Assembly (NCBI GenBank): GCA_019693395.1
Contig: JAAMXP010002420.1
Span: 1 to 31,497 of the forward strand
Reading direction: 5' to 3'
DNA length: 31,497 bases
DNA from: Ettlia oleoabundans
Lineage: Eukaryota; Chlorophyta; Chlorophyceae; Chlamydomonadales
Numbering within the stretch: position 1 is the first letter of the stretch; the number at the start of each line of letters is the position of its first letter. Of this stretch, positions 11,401 to 21,431 are shown piece after piece. The position numbers were made by a program, and so were the translations under genes. A model generated the notes under the pieces. It was given only the letters and a program-made list of their open reading frames with translations, was not told the DNA's origin and did not search any database.

Positions 11401-14400
11401 CCATGCCTTAAGTATCGCAGGTGAACAAGCGCGATGACCTCGAGACCCTGAGCACAGTCAACCCCACAGGCACAGTCAGGTGGGTGAGAGGTGGCAGGGA
11501 GCGCTGAAAAGACCCACAGGCATTAGGATGCTGGTGAATAACAGGTTGTAGGCAGAAATGGCGTGCGTACAGGTTGAGCCGGAATGGGACGGGGGTTAGC
11601 CTGCCATTGCCCATTTAGGCCCTGGCTTCTGTTGCTACTCTTTGCCGTAATAGCTCACATGCTCCCGTCTCCCTTGTGGGTGATGCAGGCGTTACTACAT
11701 TGCTGCCGACGAGGTTCAGTGGGACTATGTGCCCCGCGGCGGCGACTACTGCAGCGGCGAGCTGCAGGATTTCACTCCCGACCAGGAGGTCTTCACCACC
11801 CCCACCGACATCAGCCCTGGCAACATGTGAGTAACAGTGCCAGCAATCCAACGGGGCAAGAGGGAGGTCATGGCTTGGGCTTGTCCATGCGGAATACAGC
11901 CTGGTGGCAGAAGGGCATTCAGCGTACTAGATCTGTGGGGGTGGCCGAGAATGGGGCTTGGACGTGTCAGCAAATTTGGCTTGAGTTGCCATTAGCCGCC
12001 TTACTTACCCCCCACCCCACCCTACCCCAACCCAACCCGACCCAGCAATGCCGCACTTGTTCGTTCCTGGCGCATGCTTACCTTCATCTCCTGTTACTCT
12101 TGGGGGTGCAGTCTGACCAAGGCGCGGTACGTCGAGTACACTGATGACACCTTCACCACACCCAAGCCCCGCAGGTCGGCACGCGCCTTCAGCACCTCAT
12201 CTCTGGGGGCTGTTCCTGGAGGCTGCATGAAGGGCTGTTTCCTTTTGCTCGCTGGGGAAGTGCCCACAAGAACGTTGGGTACTTGATGTGCGGTCCCAGG
12301 TGCTTCCTGCGACTTTGCACTAGGACTTGCGATGGCTGTCCTCTGCCTCACGGTGCTGTATTCCGCCTCCCGCTCTGCTGTGCCGCAGCCCTGCTGACGA
12401 GTACCTCGGCCTGCTGGGCCCCATCATCCGCGCCGAGGTTGGAGACACTATTGAGGTCGTGTTCAAGAACAACGCACGCTTCCCAAGTGGGTGCCTGCCA
12501 TGAGCTACTTGTCGCCTTGCGCTGTAGTCGGGCCTGAAATGCACAAACAGGGCAGCCACATAGGAGAGCAGCCAGGCGTGTCCTCTGCTGTTTACGATTG
12601 GTTCAGGGCGGTTTATGGAGATGGGCGTTGGGAAGCAAACTGGGTTGGTAACCAGCAACCCTATCCCAATCCCTTCACAATTTTACTCACTTGTCAGCGC
12701 AACTTGCTTCCCTCTGCCCGCCACACCCATCCAAACCATGTGCAGCCACTATTCACCCGCACGGCGTGGCTTACCTCAAGAGCGCTGAGGGCTCTCCTTA
12801 CTTTGATGGCACTATGGGTGAGTGGTCGATGGGCAACCCTATGGCTTGGTGTAACCGGCTTGGCTGGGAAGGGCCGGGGAGGTCTGTCGACCTTTTCCAT
12901 GGCTGATTGCTGTTTGGCTGGCCGTCGTGCTATATCTTGTTGTCTCATTCCTGCGCTAAATTCTCATGCTTAGTGACCTGTTCAGTGCCGGGGGCCACTC
13001 CTCTCTTTGTCACACCAGTAACCAGTGATCGCCCTCCACTTGAGAAGGTCTGTGATCCATCAGCTGCAAACTTTGGCACCCTGTGCCCTTCTGCAGGTGC
13101 TGACAAGGAAGACGATGCTGTGCAGCCCAACACCACCTTCACCTACGTTTGGCAGGTGAACAGCACCGAACAAACAGCAAGTCACGCAGCTTGGGCACAT
13201 TCAATCGCGACGGAAACCTGGGCAGCACAAACTGTCAGGCTGGTTTGCGGCAACCACTCGGGAGACAACAGCATTGCAGCAATCATGCATGCTCCATCAG
13301 CTGGCCCGCTTGGATTCAATGAATGTTCGGTCCTTATTCCTTGCATTATACCTTGGTGCTACTCCTGTCGATGTGCTGCAGGTGGCTGAGACCTCCGCCC
13401 CTGGCCCTGCTGACCCCTCCACCGTCGTCTACATGTACCACTCACACACGAGTGAGTTGCAGCCATGAAGCCCGCACCCTCCCTGCTTGAGCGTGTGCCC
13501 CTTTGCTGCTTGTGATGAAATGCATCTGGTGGCAGTGCATAAGCTGTATTGCCACCCACCTTTGCCAATTTCACTCATGCAGACGAGGTTGCGGATGTGT
13601 ATGCTGGGCTGGTGGGTGCCATTGTGATTGGACGCAACGGAGAAGTCAAGGAGGACCTCACCGGCGCGGATGTGGACAGGCAAGGTGGCAGCTGAGGGTT
13701 TGTGCCTGTATGTGCTGCTGACAAGATTCAAAAGTCGCTTTGAAGGTTTCTGCCGGGCCCCTTATCACCGTCCCGATCACCGTTTCGCTCACGAGGCACA
13801 TTCTCAAGGAGGTTCCCCCCCTTCTGAAAGTCTTTCTTGGTGGCGCATACAGGCAGGATACAGTGCCTTTCACGATGTTCACCGACTTATGACCCCTCCA
13901 CAATCTGTGTGTTTAATTGTCGCAGGGAGGTTGTTCTGCTGTTCATAGTGTACAACGAGGTGGCCTCCCTCTATGCCGATGTCATGGCAAACAGCATGGG
14001 CTTCGATGACATTGGGGGTGAGCAGGGCTCAGGGCAAGTGAGAGTGATCACCACGGTAGTAACCATGGCATGCTTGTGAGTGTGAATGTGGCTTTGCGGC
14101 AGGCCCATGGTTCTCACATACATCTGGGGTATAGACATTCGTGCCGCCGTGCCATAGTGTCAAGGACAGATGTACGGGGAAAAGCCTGGTGAAGGCAGCT
14201 GCGGGTGGTGCTGCTCACCGCTCATTGAGGCCTGCCCTATCTGCCCTTGTGCCGTCCCTGTCCTCTCACTGGTGCAGCCTGGGAGGAAGAGGCGGAGGCT
14301 GCTACCGCGCAGCAGGCCGCCATTGACCAACAGGCTGCCATCCAGGAGGAGGAGGAGCAGAAGCTGGCTGACGGGTCGACCGGAGCCACCGCTACTGCGG

Positions 14401-17400
14401 GTCGCCGCTTGAGCCGGCGTCTGTTCCAGGAGGAGGAGGAAGATGTGGAAGAAGAGGAGGAGGAGGTGTCAGGGGAGGGTTACGACGAGCCCATGCTCAA
14501 GCACGCAATCAACGGTAGGTCAACCCTTGCATCTGGCTTACGCTGCAACAGTCCCGGTCTGTTGGAGTCGGGTTGCTGCCAAGCCGACCAGCTATGCTGA
14601 GTCGTGGGATGGTCGCTATGGGGCTGCGCCAGTGACCCGCCACCTGCTGCAGCCTGCCTGTGTCGCCAAGGCTCGCTTGCAAATACGCCCGCCACCACAC
14701 TGCCGCACTGCCTGCAGGCTACCTGTACTGCAACATGCCAGACCTGACCTTCACCCAGGGCGAGCGCGTGCGCTTCCACATCTTGGCCCTGGGCACTGAG
14801 GGTGAGCGCAGGCTCTTACCGGGTGCATGGTGGGGGCGTGTCCGGCAACCCTGTGGGTTTCTGTAGGCATTGCAGACGCTAGTATCAGGGTGCTAGATTG
14901 AGAACTCTGCAAGGCTGGGATGCTGCGGTTGCTGTTTGGTGTTACCCCCAACGCAATAAGTGGCAGCAGAGATCTGTCTAGCAAGCCAGAGCGAGTTAAT
15001 CAAGAGCTGCCTGCTGCGGGCACTTTACTGCCTAACCACAACACCCACCGCCTGTTTACCAAGCCCAGCACCACGTGCTGCTGCACCCCCTGTGCACTAC
15101 ATGCAGTGGACATGCACACCCCCAACTTTGCGGGCCAGTCGCTCCAGATTGACAACCAGCGCAAGGGGGCACTCGGGTGCGCCATTGTGCCTGCTAATCT
15201 ACGCCTGCTCCCCGTCCACTGGGTTAGAATTTGTTGAAAGTGCTGAGTTGCACAGCGGGCCGACACCTGCGTATCCACCACCCCCTCCCGGCCGTGTGTG
15301 GACTTCCTGCATTCCTGGCCCCTCCCTGCACTGCTTACATCCCATCTGCCTGGCCGCCCATGCGCCCGTTCCCTTTCGTTTATGTTGCAGCGTGATGCCT
15401 GGTGCCATGCACAGCGTGGACGTCGCCATGGTCAACCCCGGCATTGCCACAGTCACCTGCCGCGTGGCCGACCACATCGCTGCAGGTGGGTGACATCTGC
15501 TATCCTGCGACTGCAGGGTCTGCCCCTTGGGTCTGCTACGTGCAGGAATGGGAGGTGTCAGGCTGCTGCACCTGCACCTTCTGGCTGGCCTGTTCCCATG
15601 CCTTCCGACTTGCTGCATATTTTGCTGCAGGCATGACTTCCCTGGTGAAGGTCCTGCCCTCGGAGGAGGCGGAGGCTGAGCTGGAGGCAGCTGCCGCTGA
15701 GGCCCCTGTGCAGCGCTACTTCATTGCGGCTGAGGAGGTGGAGTGGAACTACGCGCCCCTGGGCCTGGACGGATGCACTGGCGAGGAGTTCAGGTGGGAT
15801 CGCGTGCCCAGCGCTTCTGTGTGCGTGCTGCGGGCAAGTAGCCTGCCTGAGCACAGCTGGTGCAGCGACATTTTCAAGCAGTTGAAAGGCGGCGGCAGAA
15901 CACAATCGGGGCCACTTCAGTCTGCCTAATATAGAGTGCTGCCATCCTCATCTCCTCTGCATCAGAGCCCCAGATCCCACCCTTGACATCTGTCTCTCAT
16001 GGCCCCCGCACACCCGCCCCGTGCCCCGCCTTGCTCCATGCAGCCCCGACGCCGAGATCTTTGTGAAGCGCACCGACGCCTGGATCGGCAGCAACTTCAC
16101 CAAGGCCCAGTACCGCCAGTACACCGACGACACCTTCACCACCCTGGTACCGCAGCCAGCCACCCAGGGCATCCTGGGGCCCACCATTGTGGCAGAGGTT
16201 GGTGACAACGTGGAGATTGTGTTCCTCAACCGCCTGGATATGGAGGCAAACCTGGCGCTGGACGGCGGCCTGGAGATGGTGCAGGGCGGCGACGGGGCCA
16301 GCAACTCGTCCGTGCCGGGCCCCGTGCAGCCTGGGGAGCAAGCCACCTACCGCTACTACGTGCCCGCCAGGTGGGTGTGCCGGGCAAGCTGCTGTGAAAC
16401 GCTGGAGCTTTTGAGCTGCTTGATGGGTGAACAAGGGCACACACTCAAGCACCATGTACATGTGTGGGTGAGGTGGTGGGCCATGCCCTCCCTTTTGTGA
16501 CCTGGGATTTGCCTCAGCTGCTCCCCTTCCCAAGCCTCATCTGCTGCCTCAACCTTTCCTCATGCCTGACCATACCCCCAGTTTCAATCACACTTAAGTG
16601 AACTCCACGCGCCCCCAGTCAATAGATTACTACTCTGAACCGCCCCTCTGTGCCTGCAGTGCGGGCCCTGCCAGCGACGACGTTGACACTGTTGCCTACA
16701 CCTACACCTCGTCAGTTGACCTGGTGGCACACCCCTATGGCGGCCTTGTGGGCGTGCTGGTGGTGGGAGCCCCAGGCACCTTCACTGGGTGAGTGAGCGG
16801 CTGCTGCAACAAGGCACGCCACGCTTGACTGCTGGTTGAAGCAATCGACTGGACTCCCTTGCTGCTGCCAGCCACACACGTGCGCATACGAAGCCCCACG
16901 GCCGGCTGGTTGGAAGTGCAGCAATTCCTCAGGCTGCAGTCAAGGTGTGTAGCTTGCTTGCTCACCCTGCCCCCTCAACCTTGCTTGCCTCCTCCTGCTC
17001 CGGCTCCTCTGATCCTCATGCAGCGAGGACGGCAACCGCACCAGCGTGCCCCAGGGTGTTGACTCCATGGTGCCTCTGCTGTTTGTGGTCATCAACGAGG
17101 CCGAGAGCCCCTACCTGTCACAGAACATGGAGGCAGCAGGGCTGGGCGTTGAAGCCACATTTGATGGTGAGTCCAGACACGGAAGCAATGCATGCTGGTC
17201 TTGGTGATGGTTGTCGTAATACGTGCTGGCAGGGGGCTGACACCAGGGCGGATTTTTCAGCGGATTACCTCCATCTGGGCATTGGGCAGCGCCCGATGCC
17301 TGGCACCGCCTGCAGGGGTAGCGACAGGTTGCGCACTGTCCACTGCTGTGGTTGACCTGTGCGCAAGGCTGCACAACAACCCGCAGTTAACTGGCTATCT

Positions 17401-18059
17401 GCGCCCCACTTCCCCCACTCCTGATCAACCTTCCTGCCACTCAGCCTGTTTTTGCAGCCTGGCGGTGGATCCAATTTACGGTTAATGCTGACTCTCTGTG
17501 CCGCCTGTTGCGCCTACAACTTGCTCCTGCAGGCGACTGGGGGGAGTCGCTCTTGAAGCACGCCATCAACGGCTACCTGTACTGCAACATGCCTGGCTTT
17601 GAGGCCCCTCGTGGCTCCACCATGCGCCTGCTGCTTGTGGGCATGGGCTCCGAGGTTGACATGCACAGCCCCATCTTCACCGGCCAGGTGGGTGGGTGGC
17701 TTGTGGTGGGGTGTGTTTGTATGGGTGGGTGTGTGGCTGTGTGTATTGGGGGGTGGGGTGGTGCTGGTCAGGAGCGTGGGGTGTGAAGTTACAGCGAGGA
17801 TGTCGGGACTGCCATTACGGCGCAGTTCTTTTGCACACCTAGCATTCTTGCTCCAGCATCCACACTTGTCTGTGATACGTGCAATCCTGTGTTGCAGGTG
17901 CTGGAGGGCAAGTCTACTGCCTACCAAACCGCGGAGCTGATGCCCACTGTATCCTACAGCGTGGATGTGACCCTGGAGCAGGCGGGCACGTGGCCCGTAT
18001 ACTGCCAGGTGCACGACCACCTGCTGGCGGGCATGCAGGCAAATCTGGTGGTGGCTTAG
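8466..18059 (+). CDS. FOX1: Ceruloplasmin-like multicopper ferroxidase (Fox1 type)
   Basis: Twenty-seven exons join in phase to 1138 residues: 8466-8679, 8796-8881, 9172-9458, 9618-9677, 9872-9941, 10123-10289, 10662-10739, 11048-11189, 11421-11479, 11689-11826, 12112-12174, 12389-12486, 12746-12817, 13097-13155, 13382-13451, 13583-13679, 13926-14017, 14278-14514, 14718-14801, 15107-15176, 15391-15485, 15631-15793, 16044-16370, 16660-16788, 17024-17166, 17533-17687, 17898-18059. A signal peptide (LLALLLAAVVLRAAAQ) precedes three two-cupredoxin repeats, each opening Y(Y/F)IAA(D/E)EV(Q/E)W and containing YTDDTF. Type-1 copper ligands (His, Cys, His, Met) occur in domain 2 (H310, C353, H358, M363), domain 4 (H728, C771, H776, M781) and domain 6 (H1078, C1121, H1126, M1131). 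Trinuclear ligands occur only in domain 2 (H313, H315, H352, H354) and domain 3 (H491, H493, H551, H553). It should oxidise Fe(II) for uptake by a permease. No C-terminal membrane segment is seen; domain 4 carries an acidic insertion. Confidence 0.93.
8882..9171 (+). other. GC-AG intron 2 of the ferroxidase gene
   Basis: The exon ends TTTGAG and the intron begins GCAAGC; the acceptor is CTGCAG before ACGGTG. The join keeps phase 0 and gives YTDDTFE followed by TVQPKPD, which matches the family. The downstream GT dinucleotides before the in-frame stop would add residues foreign to this position. Confidence 0.75.
12008..12043 (-). repeat. C-rich tract with G-quadruplex potential in intron 10
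   Basis: On the plus strand there are seven runs of three or more C separated by one or two bases. The minus strand therefore fits a strong G-quadruplex pattern, and the nascent RNA is C-rich. It lies in the intron between exons 11689-11826 and 12112-12174. The units resemble, but do not match, the plant/algal telomere repeat. Confidence 0.6.
13680..13925 (+). other. GC-AG intron 16 of the ferroxidase gene
   Basis: The exon ends GTGGACAG and the intron begins GCAAGG; the acceptor is TCGCAG before GGAGGTTG. Only this junction continues into the expected REVVLLFIVYNE segment. The nearby GT at 13685 would put the next exon out of frame. Confidence 0.75.
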
Positions 18060-18903
18060 GGGGAGGAAGACAGCGAAGGGGCGAGCGCCAAGCAATAGAG
18101 AGGCTGGCATTGCAGCCAACTGATCCAGAGCACTATTGGCGTCTGTGAGTATTGATGCGAGCCGAGGTGGAGCCTGCTGCTAGCCAAAGCTGGGCTAAGC
18201 TTCCTTTGTTCCTCCAGCACCACCAAAACCAGCTGCCCGTCATTGCGTGCAGCAGAATTCCTTCCTGCGTGCTGCCACCCATTGTGGCTGCCTTCCTACA
18301 TTCTTTTGGTCGCCCGCCCCATTGTCAGGCTACTATACCGCGTTTTCCTCTGCATTTTTTCGATGCCCACCCCAAGTGCGTACAGGCATGCGATCCCTTC
18401 CCATGTCTTACTCCAACTGTGCAGCCCGTTGATTCTGCTCAGTTGGGTAAGCCTTGGCCTGTCCCCCGATGTTCCCCTCACAGCAGGCCGCATCCCCCGC
18501 CTCTTGCTCCTGACTCCTCTAGCTCACTCCCCTCACAACAAGTGCCGAGCGCTCAGCTATGTTTCCCTTGATGGTGTGCCTCTTGGAGCCCTGACATCAG
18601 TGGGTGATAGCGGTAGAGACGTTATACAGAGGCACCCCACCCCTCACCCTTCTTGCTGTAATCGTGTTTACACAATGCGGACGTCAAGCAACAGCCAGGG
18701 GCAAGTTACAAAGATTGAAGAGGGTTGACCAATTTTTTAACAGTAGGCAGTCAATAACATCACAGCCGTAGCGTTGGAGTACGAGAATCTCAGCAAAAAA
18801 ACAAAAATCAATGAAGCGGGCCACTTGACTAGGCACTCCTGCTGAAAGGCAGGTTGCCATGAAGGCACCTCTGTGGCGAGATAGGTATTAGAATAAGAGT
18901 GCA
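18060..18903. other. Convergent intergenic region with both 3' UTRs
   Basis: This region separates the ferroxidase stop (plus) from the PSB33-like stop (minus). A plus-strand TGTAA lies at 18657-18661, and minus-strand TGTAA motifs (TTACA on plus) lie at 18668-18672 and 18706-18710. The two transcripts could thus end within about 50 bp of each other. Frames of up to 161 codons at 18152-18728 show no family signature and no splice logic, so they are not called. Confidence 0.5.
18657..18661 (+). terminator. TGTAA, candidate poly(A) signal of the ferroxidase gene
   Basis: It is the TGTAA motif found downstream of the ferroxidase stop codon, about 600 nt after it. TGTAA is the usual chlorophyte poly(A) signal. 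The long 3' UTR this implies is within the range seen in green algae. Confidence 0.4.
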
Positions 18904-20584
18904 CTAGATGAACTTGACAAACACCTTGTTGCCACGAACCTCCACCGGATAGACTGGCAGATCCTCAGGCGTGCTTTTGTCCTTGAGCCCACCCAACACC
19001 TTCCGCATCTGCAGGGGGATCCAGGGCAAAACGGAGGGCAGAAAGGCGGAGCTCAGCGAATATAGGAACGCAACTGTTGTGAGGAAGGGGTCACTTGTTG
19101 CGGCACAACGGTCTGTCAGCTGTCCGACATGCTGGTACTTCGCAGGCTGGCAAACGAAGCAGAGGTGTGTGCGGCAGCATGGCTCCTGCTTTTCCGTATG
19201 TATCTCCCTACGGGGCCTCAGCTGAATGCTGAAAAAGGGGCTGCTATTGCTCCCGAACCACTGTGTTTGGCTGCCTGCAGTGCACTCACCAAGGTGTTCT
19301 TGGGGCACCAGCTCAGCACTTTGCCGGTTGCAAGATCGTACACGGTGCCATCCAGCGGCGACTCAACTGCAGCAGCGGCCAGGTGGGGAAGCAGGCCCAA
19401 AGCAGGAATGCGAGCTGTCAAGACTGGCGAGTGTGGCAGGTGGCCACCAGATATTCGACGGCAGAGTGCTGGCAAGCAGACTGGCGTAACGGGTGGCAAA
19501 GCATGGCATGGCTACGAATTGTGCCAGTGCCTGATGGAGGTCACACCACCTGTGGAGCCTTGGAGAACTGGAAGGAGGGGAACACTTGGCCTGCCCGCCG
19601 GTATGCACGCATGGCACCAACAAGCTGCACCTTGCAACAACGCCCCCAGTAGCTAGTGCTACTGCAGCTCGCTACAACGCACGCAATTTGGCTATAGTCT
19701 GTGTGCTGGCCGCACCCGCGGGCTTGCCCTTGATGTTCAAGATGCTGGCATCTGCAAGCGGGTACTTGTACGCAGTGCTATTGGCGTCGGAGGCGTAAAC
19801 TGTGTCTCCAACCTTGTACAGGCACAAGCCACGACCGGTGGCCAGGATGAGAGGCTTGATGGGCTTGCTGAGGAAGCTGCAGGCAGACGGAAGGAGACGT
19901 TTATACAACGGGTGGTCGCACAGGGCTGGCTGGACTGCGCTAGGCTGGCGTATTTGTGTGCAGGCCCCGAAATCCATAAACGCACGCAGCCCACCCTACC
20001 ACACAGCGGCGAAGCATCGGGGAGGTTTGCACAGTGCCAAATTTTCACAAGCATTCCCTTGATTGCACAAGGAGTCCTTATCTGCACAAACCGAGAATGT
20101 TCTTGTCCGCAGCCAAACCACACCAGTCGCTCACGTTGTTTCTGTGTTGACGTCAGGCATCTCAATCCAGCCCTCATCCGCAGGGTCCGCTGCCGATCCA
20201 CCGCCCTGCTTGGCGGACCCCTTCTCAAGGTAGCGCACAAGTTTGGGCTGCTGCGGGATGGATGAAGTACAGTACCAGCCAACAGGATAATGATGCATTG
20301 GCATGGGCGTCTCAGCTGCGGATAGAGGCACTGGATGAAGTAGCAAGAATGTGGGAGGCGCATGAGAGAGACAGCAGTCAATAACCCAAGCAACACGTGG
20401 CAAGAGGATGTCTGATTTCATGCCTTGCCTTTTTGCTGCTGCTGGTGCCGCTCGTCTTCTGCGCTGCGCTGCCAAAGCCCTGCCCGGCTGCCACAACCAG
20501 GCGGCGCTGCGCTGTCGGCCGTGCCGCTCCCAGCTGCGCCACTGTTGCCTGCAGTTTGCTGCTCAATGCACACGCAGATTGCAT
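18904..20584 (-). CDS. PSB33: PSB33/TEF5-like thylakoid Rieske-fold protein
   Basis: Five exons in phase: 20584-20429, 20250-20135, 19876-19716, 19366-19290 and 19008-18904, giving 204 residues. The N-terminal ~50 residues are Ala/Ser/Gln/Arg-rich, like a transit peptide. The core reads LCLYKVGDTVYASDANSTA, YKYPLADASI, then ESPLDGTVYDLATGKVLSWC and LPVYPVEVRGNKVFVKF, the layout of the plant PSB33 (Chlamydomonas TEF5) Rieske-like domain associated with photosystem II. The Cys and His ligands of a true [2Fe-2S] Rieske centre are absent: a classic CPLHG motif is here SPLDG. I see no transmembrane helix after the domain, so the product looks shorter than the plant protein. Intron 1 uses a GC donor. 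The start at 20584 is the Met nearest the transit-like region; the frame is also open upstream to 20626. Confidence 0.85.
20251..20428 (-). other. GC-AG intron 1 of the PSB33-like gene
   Basis: On the minus strand the exon ends AAAAAG and the intron begins GCAAGG; the acceptor is CCCGCAG before CAGCCC. Phase 0 is kept and the join links the transit-like region (SSSKK) to QPKLVRYLEKG. Confidence 0.65.
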
Positions 20585-21431
20585 CGTTCTGGTCCTGCGC
20601 ACAAGTGGCTGGTATGAAGGCGGCAAATGCGTGGTGGCTCCGAGCAGTTGACAAAAGGACTGGTTGTTTGGATCAACCGAGACGAACTATTGGTGCGTGT
20701 AGCAAAAAATGAAAGATGAAAGCAACGTGGGGGCGCCACAGTGGTGAGACGGGGAAGATGACCTGGAAAAGGCGGAAGGACTGCCGACGATGGGTCAGCG
20801 GCACAACGATGATCAGCACTGCTGGCGAGCACTCATTGGTGCGTTGTCTCGGTTATATGTTTCCCTACTTTCGGCGCATGATCGTCACTACAAAAAAGCA
20901 GTCCGAAAGGGCTTCATTATCATTTGATCAGACCTGCTGGCGCCAACGCCGGCTGCGCCAACCGTGCAAGCAGAAGGAGGGGCAAATCAGCAGACAAAAC
21001 CCGCACCTTCCTCCAACTCTGGCAACATGCGATGCGTCCATCCACAACCAACTGCCCACCATCTGGCATCCCGCATGCTGGCATAGTGGCGGTAGCCAGC
21101 CAACGGGCGGTGCAGCAGTACATCGCCAGGGGGGCATGCATGCTGGCTTTCTGCATCAGCAGGGATGCCAGTTTCACCTTGTATTGCCCTTCCTTGTTAA
21201 GCGGGTCCTTCCAGCTTCGCGCCTGGTGCCAGCAACTTGCCTGTGCCAATCCCGCAAACCCAATAAACCTGCTGTTGTGCCAGCTTGCCCCTAATCATTC
21301 TCAAGCGCTAGTCTGCACTGTAACAGGCGTCTCCCAGCAAGGTGGGCGCCTGGGTTGCAACCAGCAAGGGGTGCCTCATCGCTAGTCATCCCGCTCAGCT
21401 TCAAAACAGTCTACGCCATATGCAGGTCAGG
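20585..21431. promoter_or_regulatory. Divergent promoter region between PSB33-like and PAQR genes
   Basis: About 850 bp lies between two divergent start codons. It must carry both promoters and 5' UTRs. A minus-strand frame of 109 codons at 20920-21249 has no recognisable family and is not called. I see no clear TATA box. Confidence 0.5.

Noticed and set aside
13680..13690. GT donor a few bases after the GC donor of ferroxidase intron 16
   Set aside because: Using GT at 13685 leaves the following exon out of frame, whereas the GC donor continues into the conserved REVVLLFIVYNE segment.
20920..21249. Minus-strand frame of 109 codons in the PSB33/PAQR promoter region
   Set aside because: It has no family motif, no matching splice partners, and sits where two promoters are expected. 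Frames this long are common by chance at this GC content.
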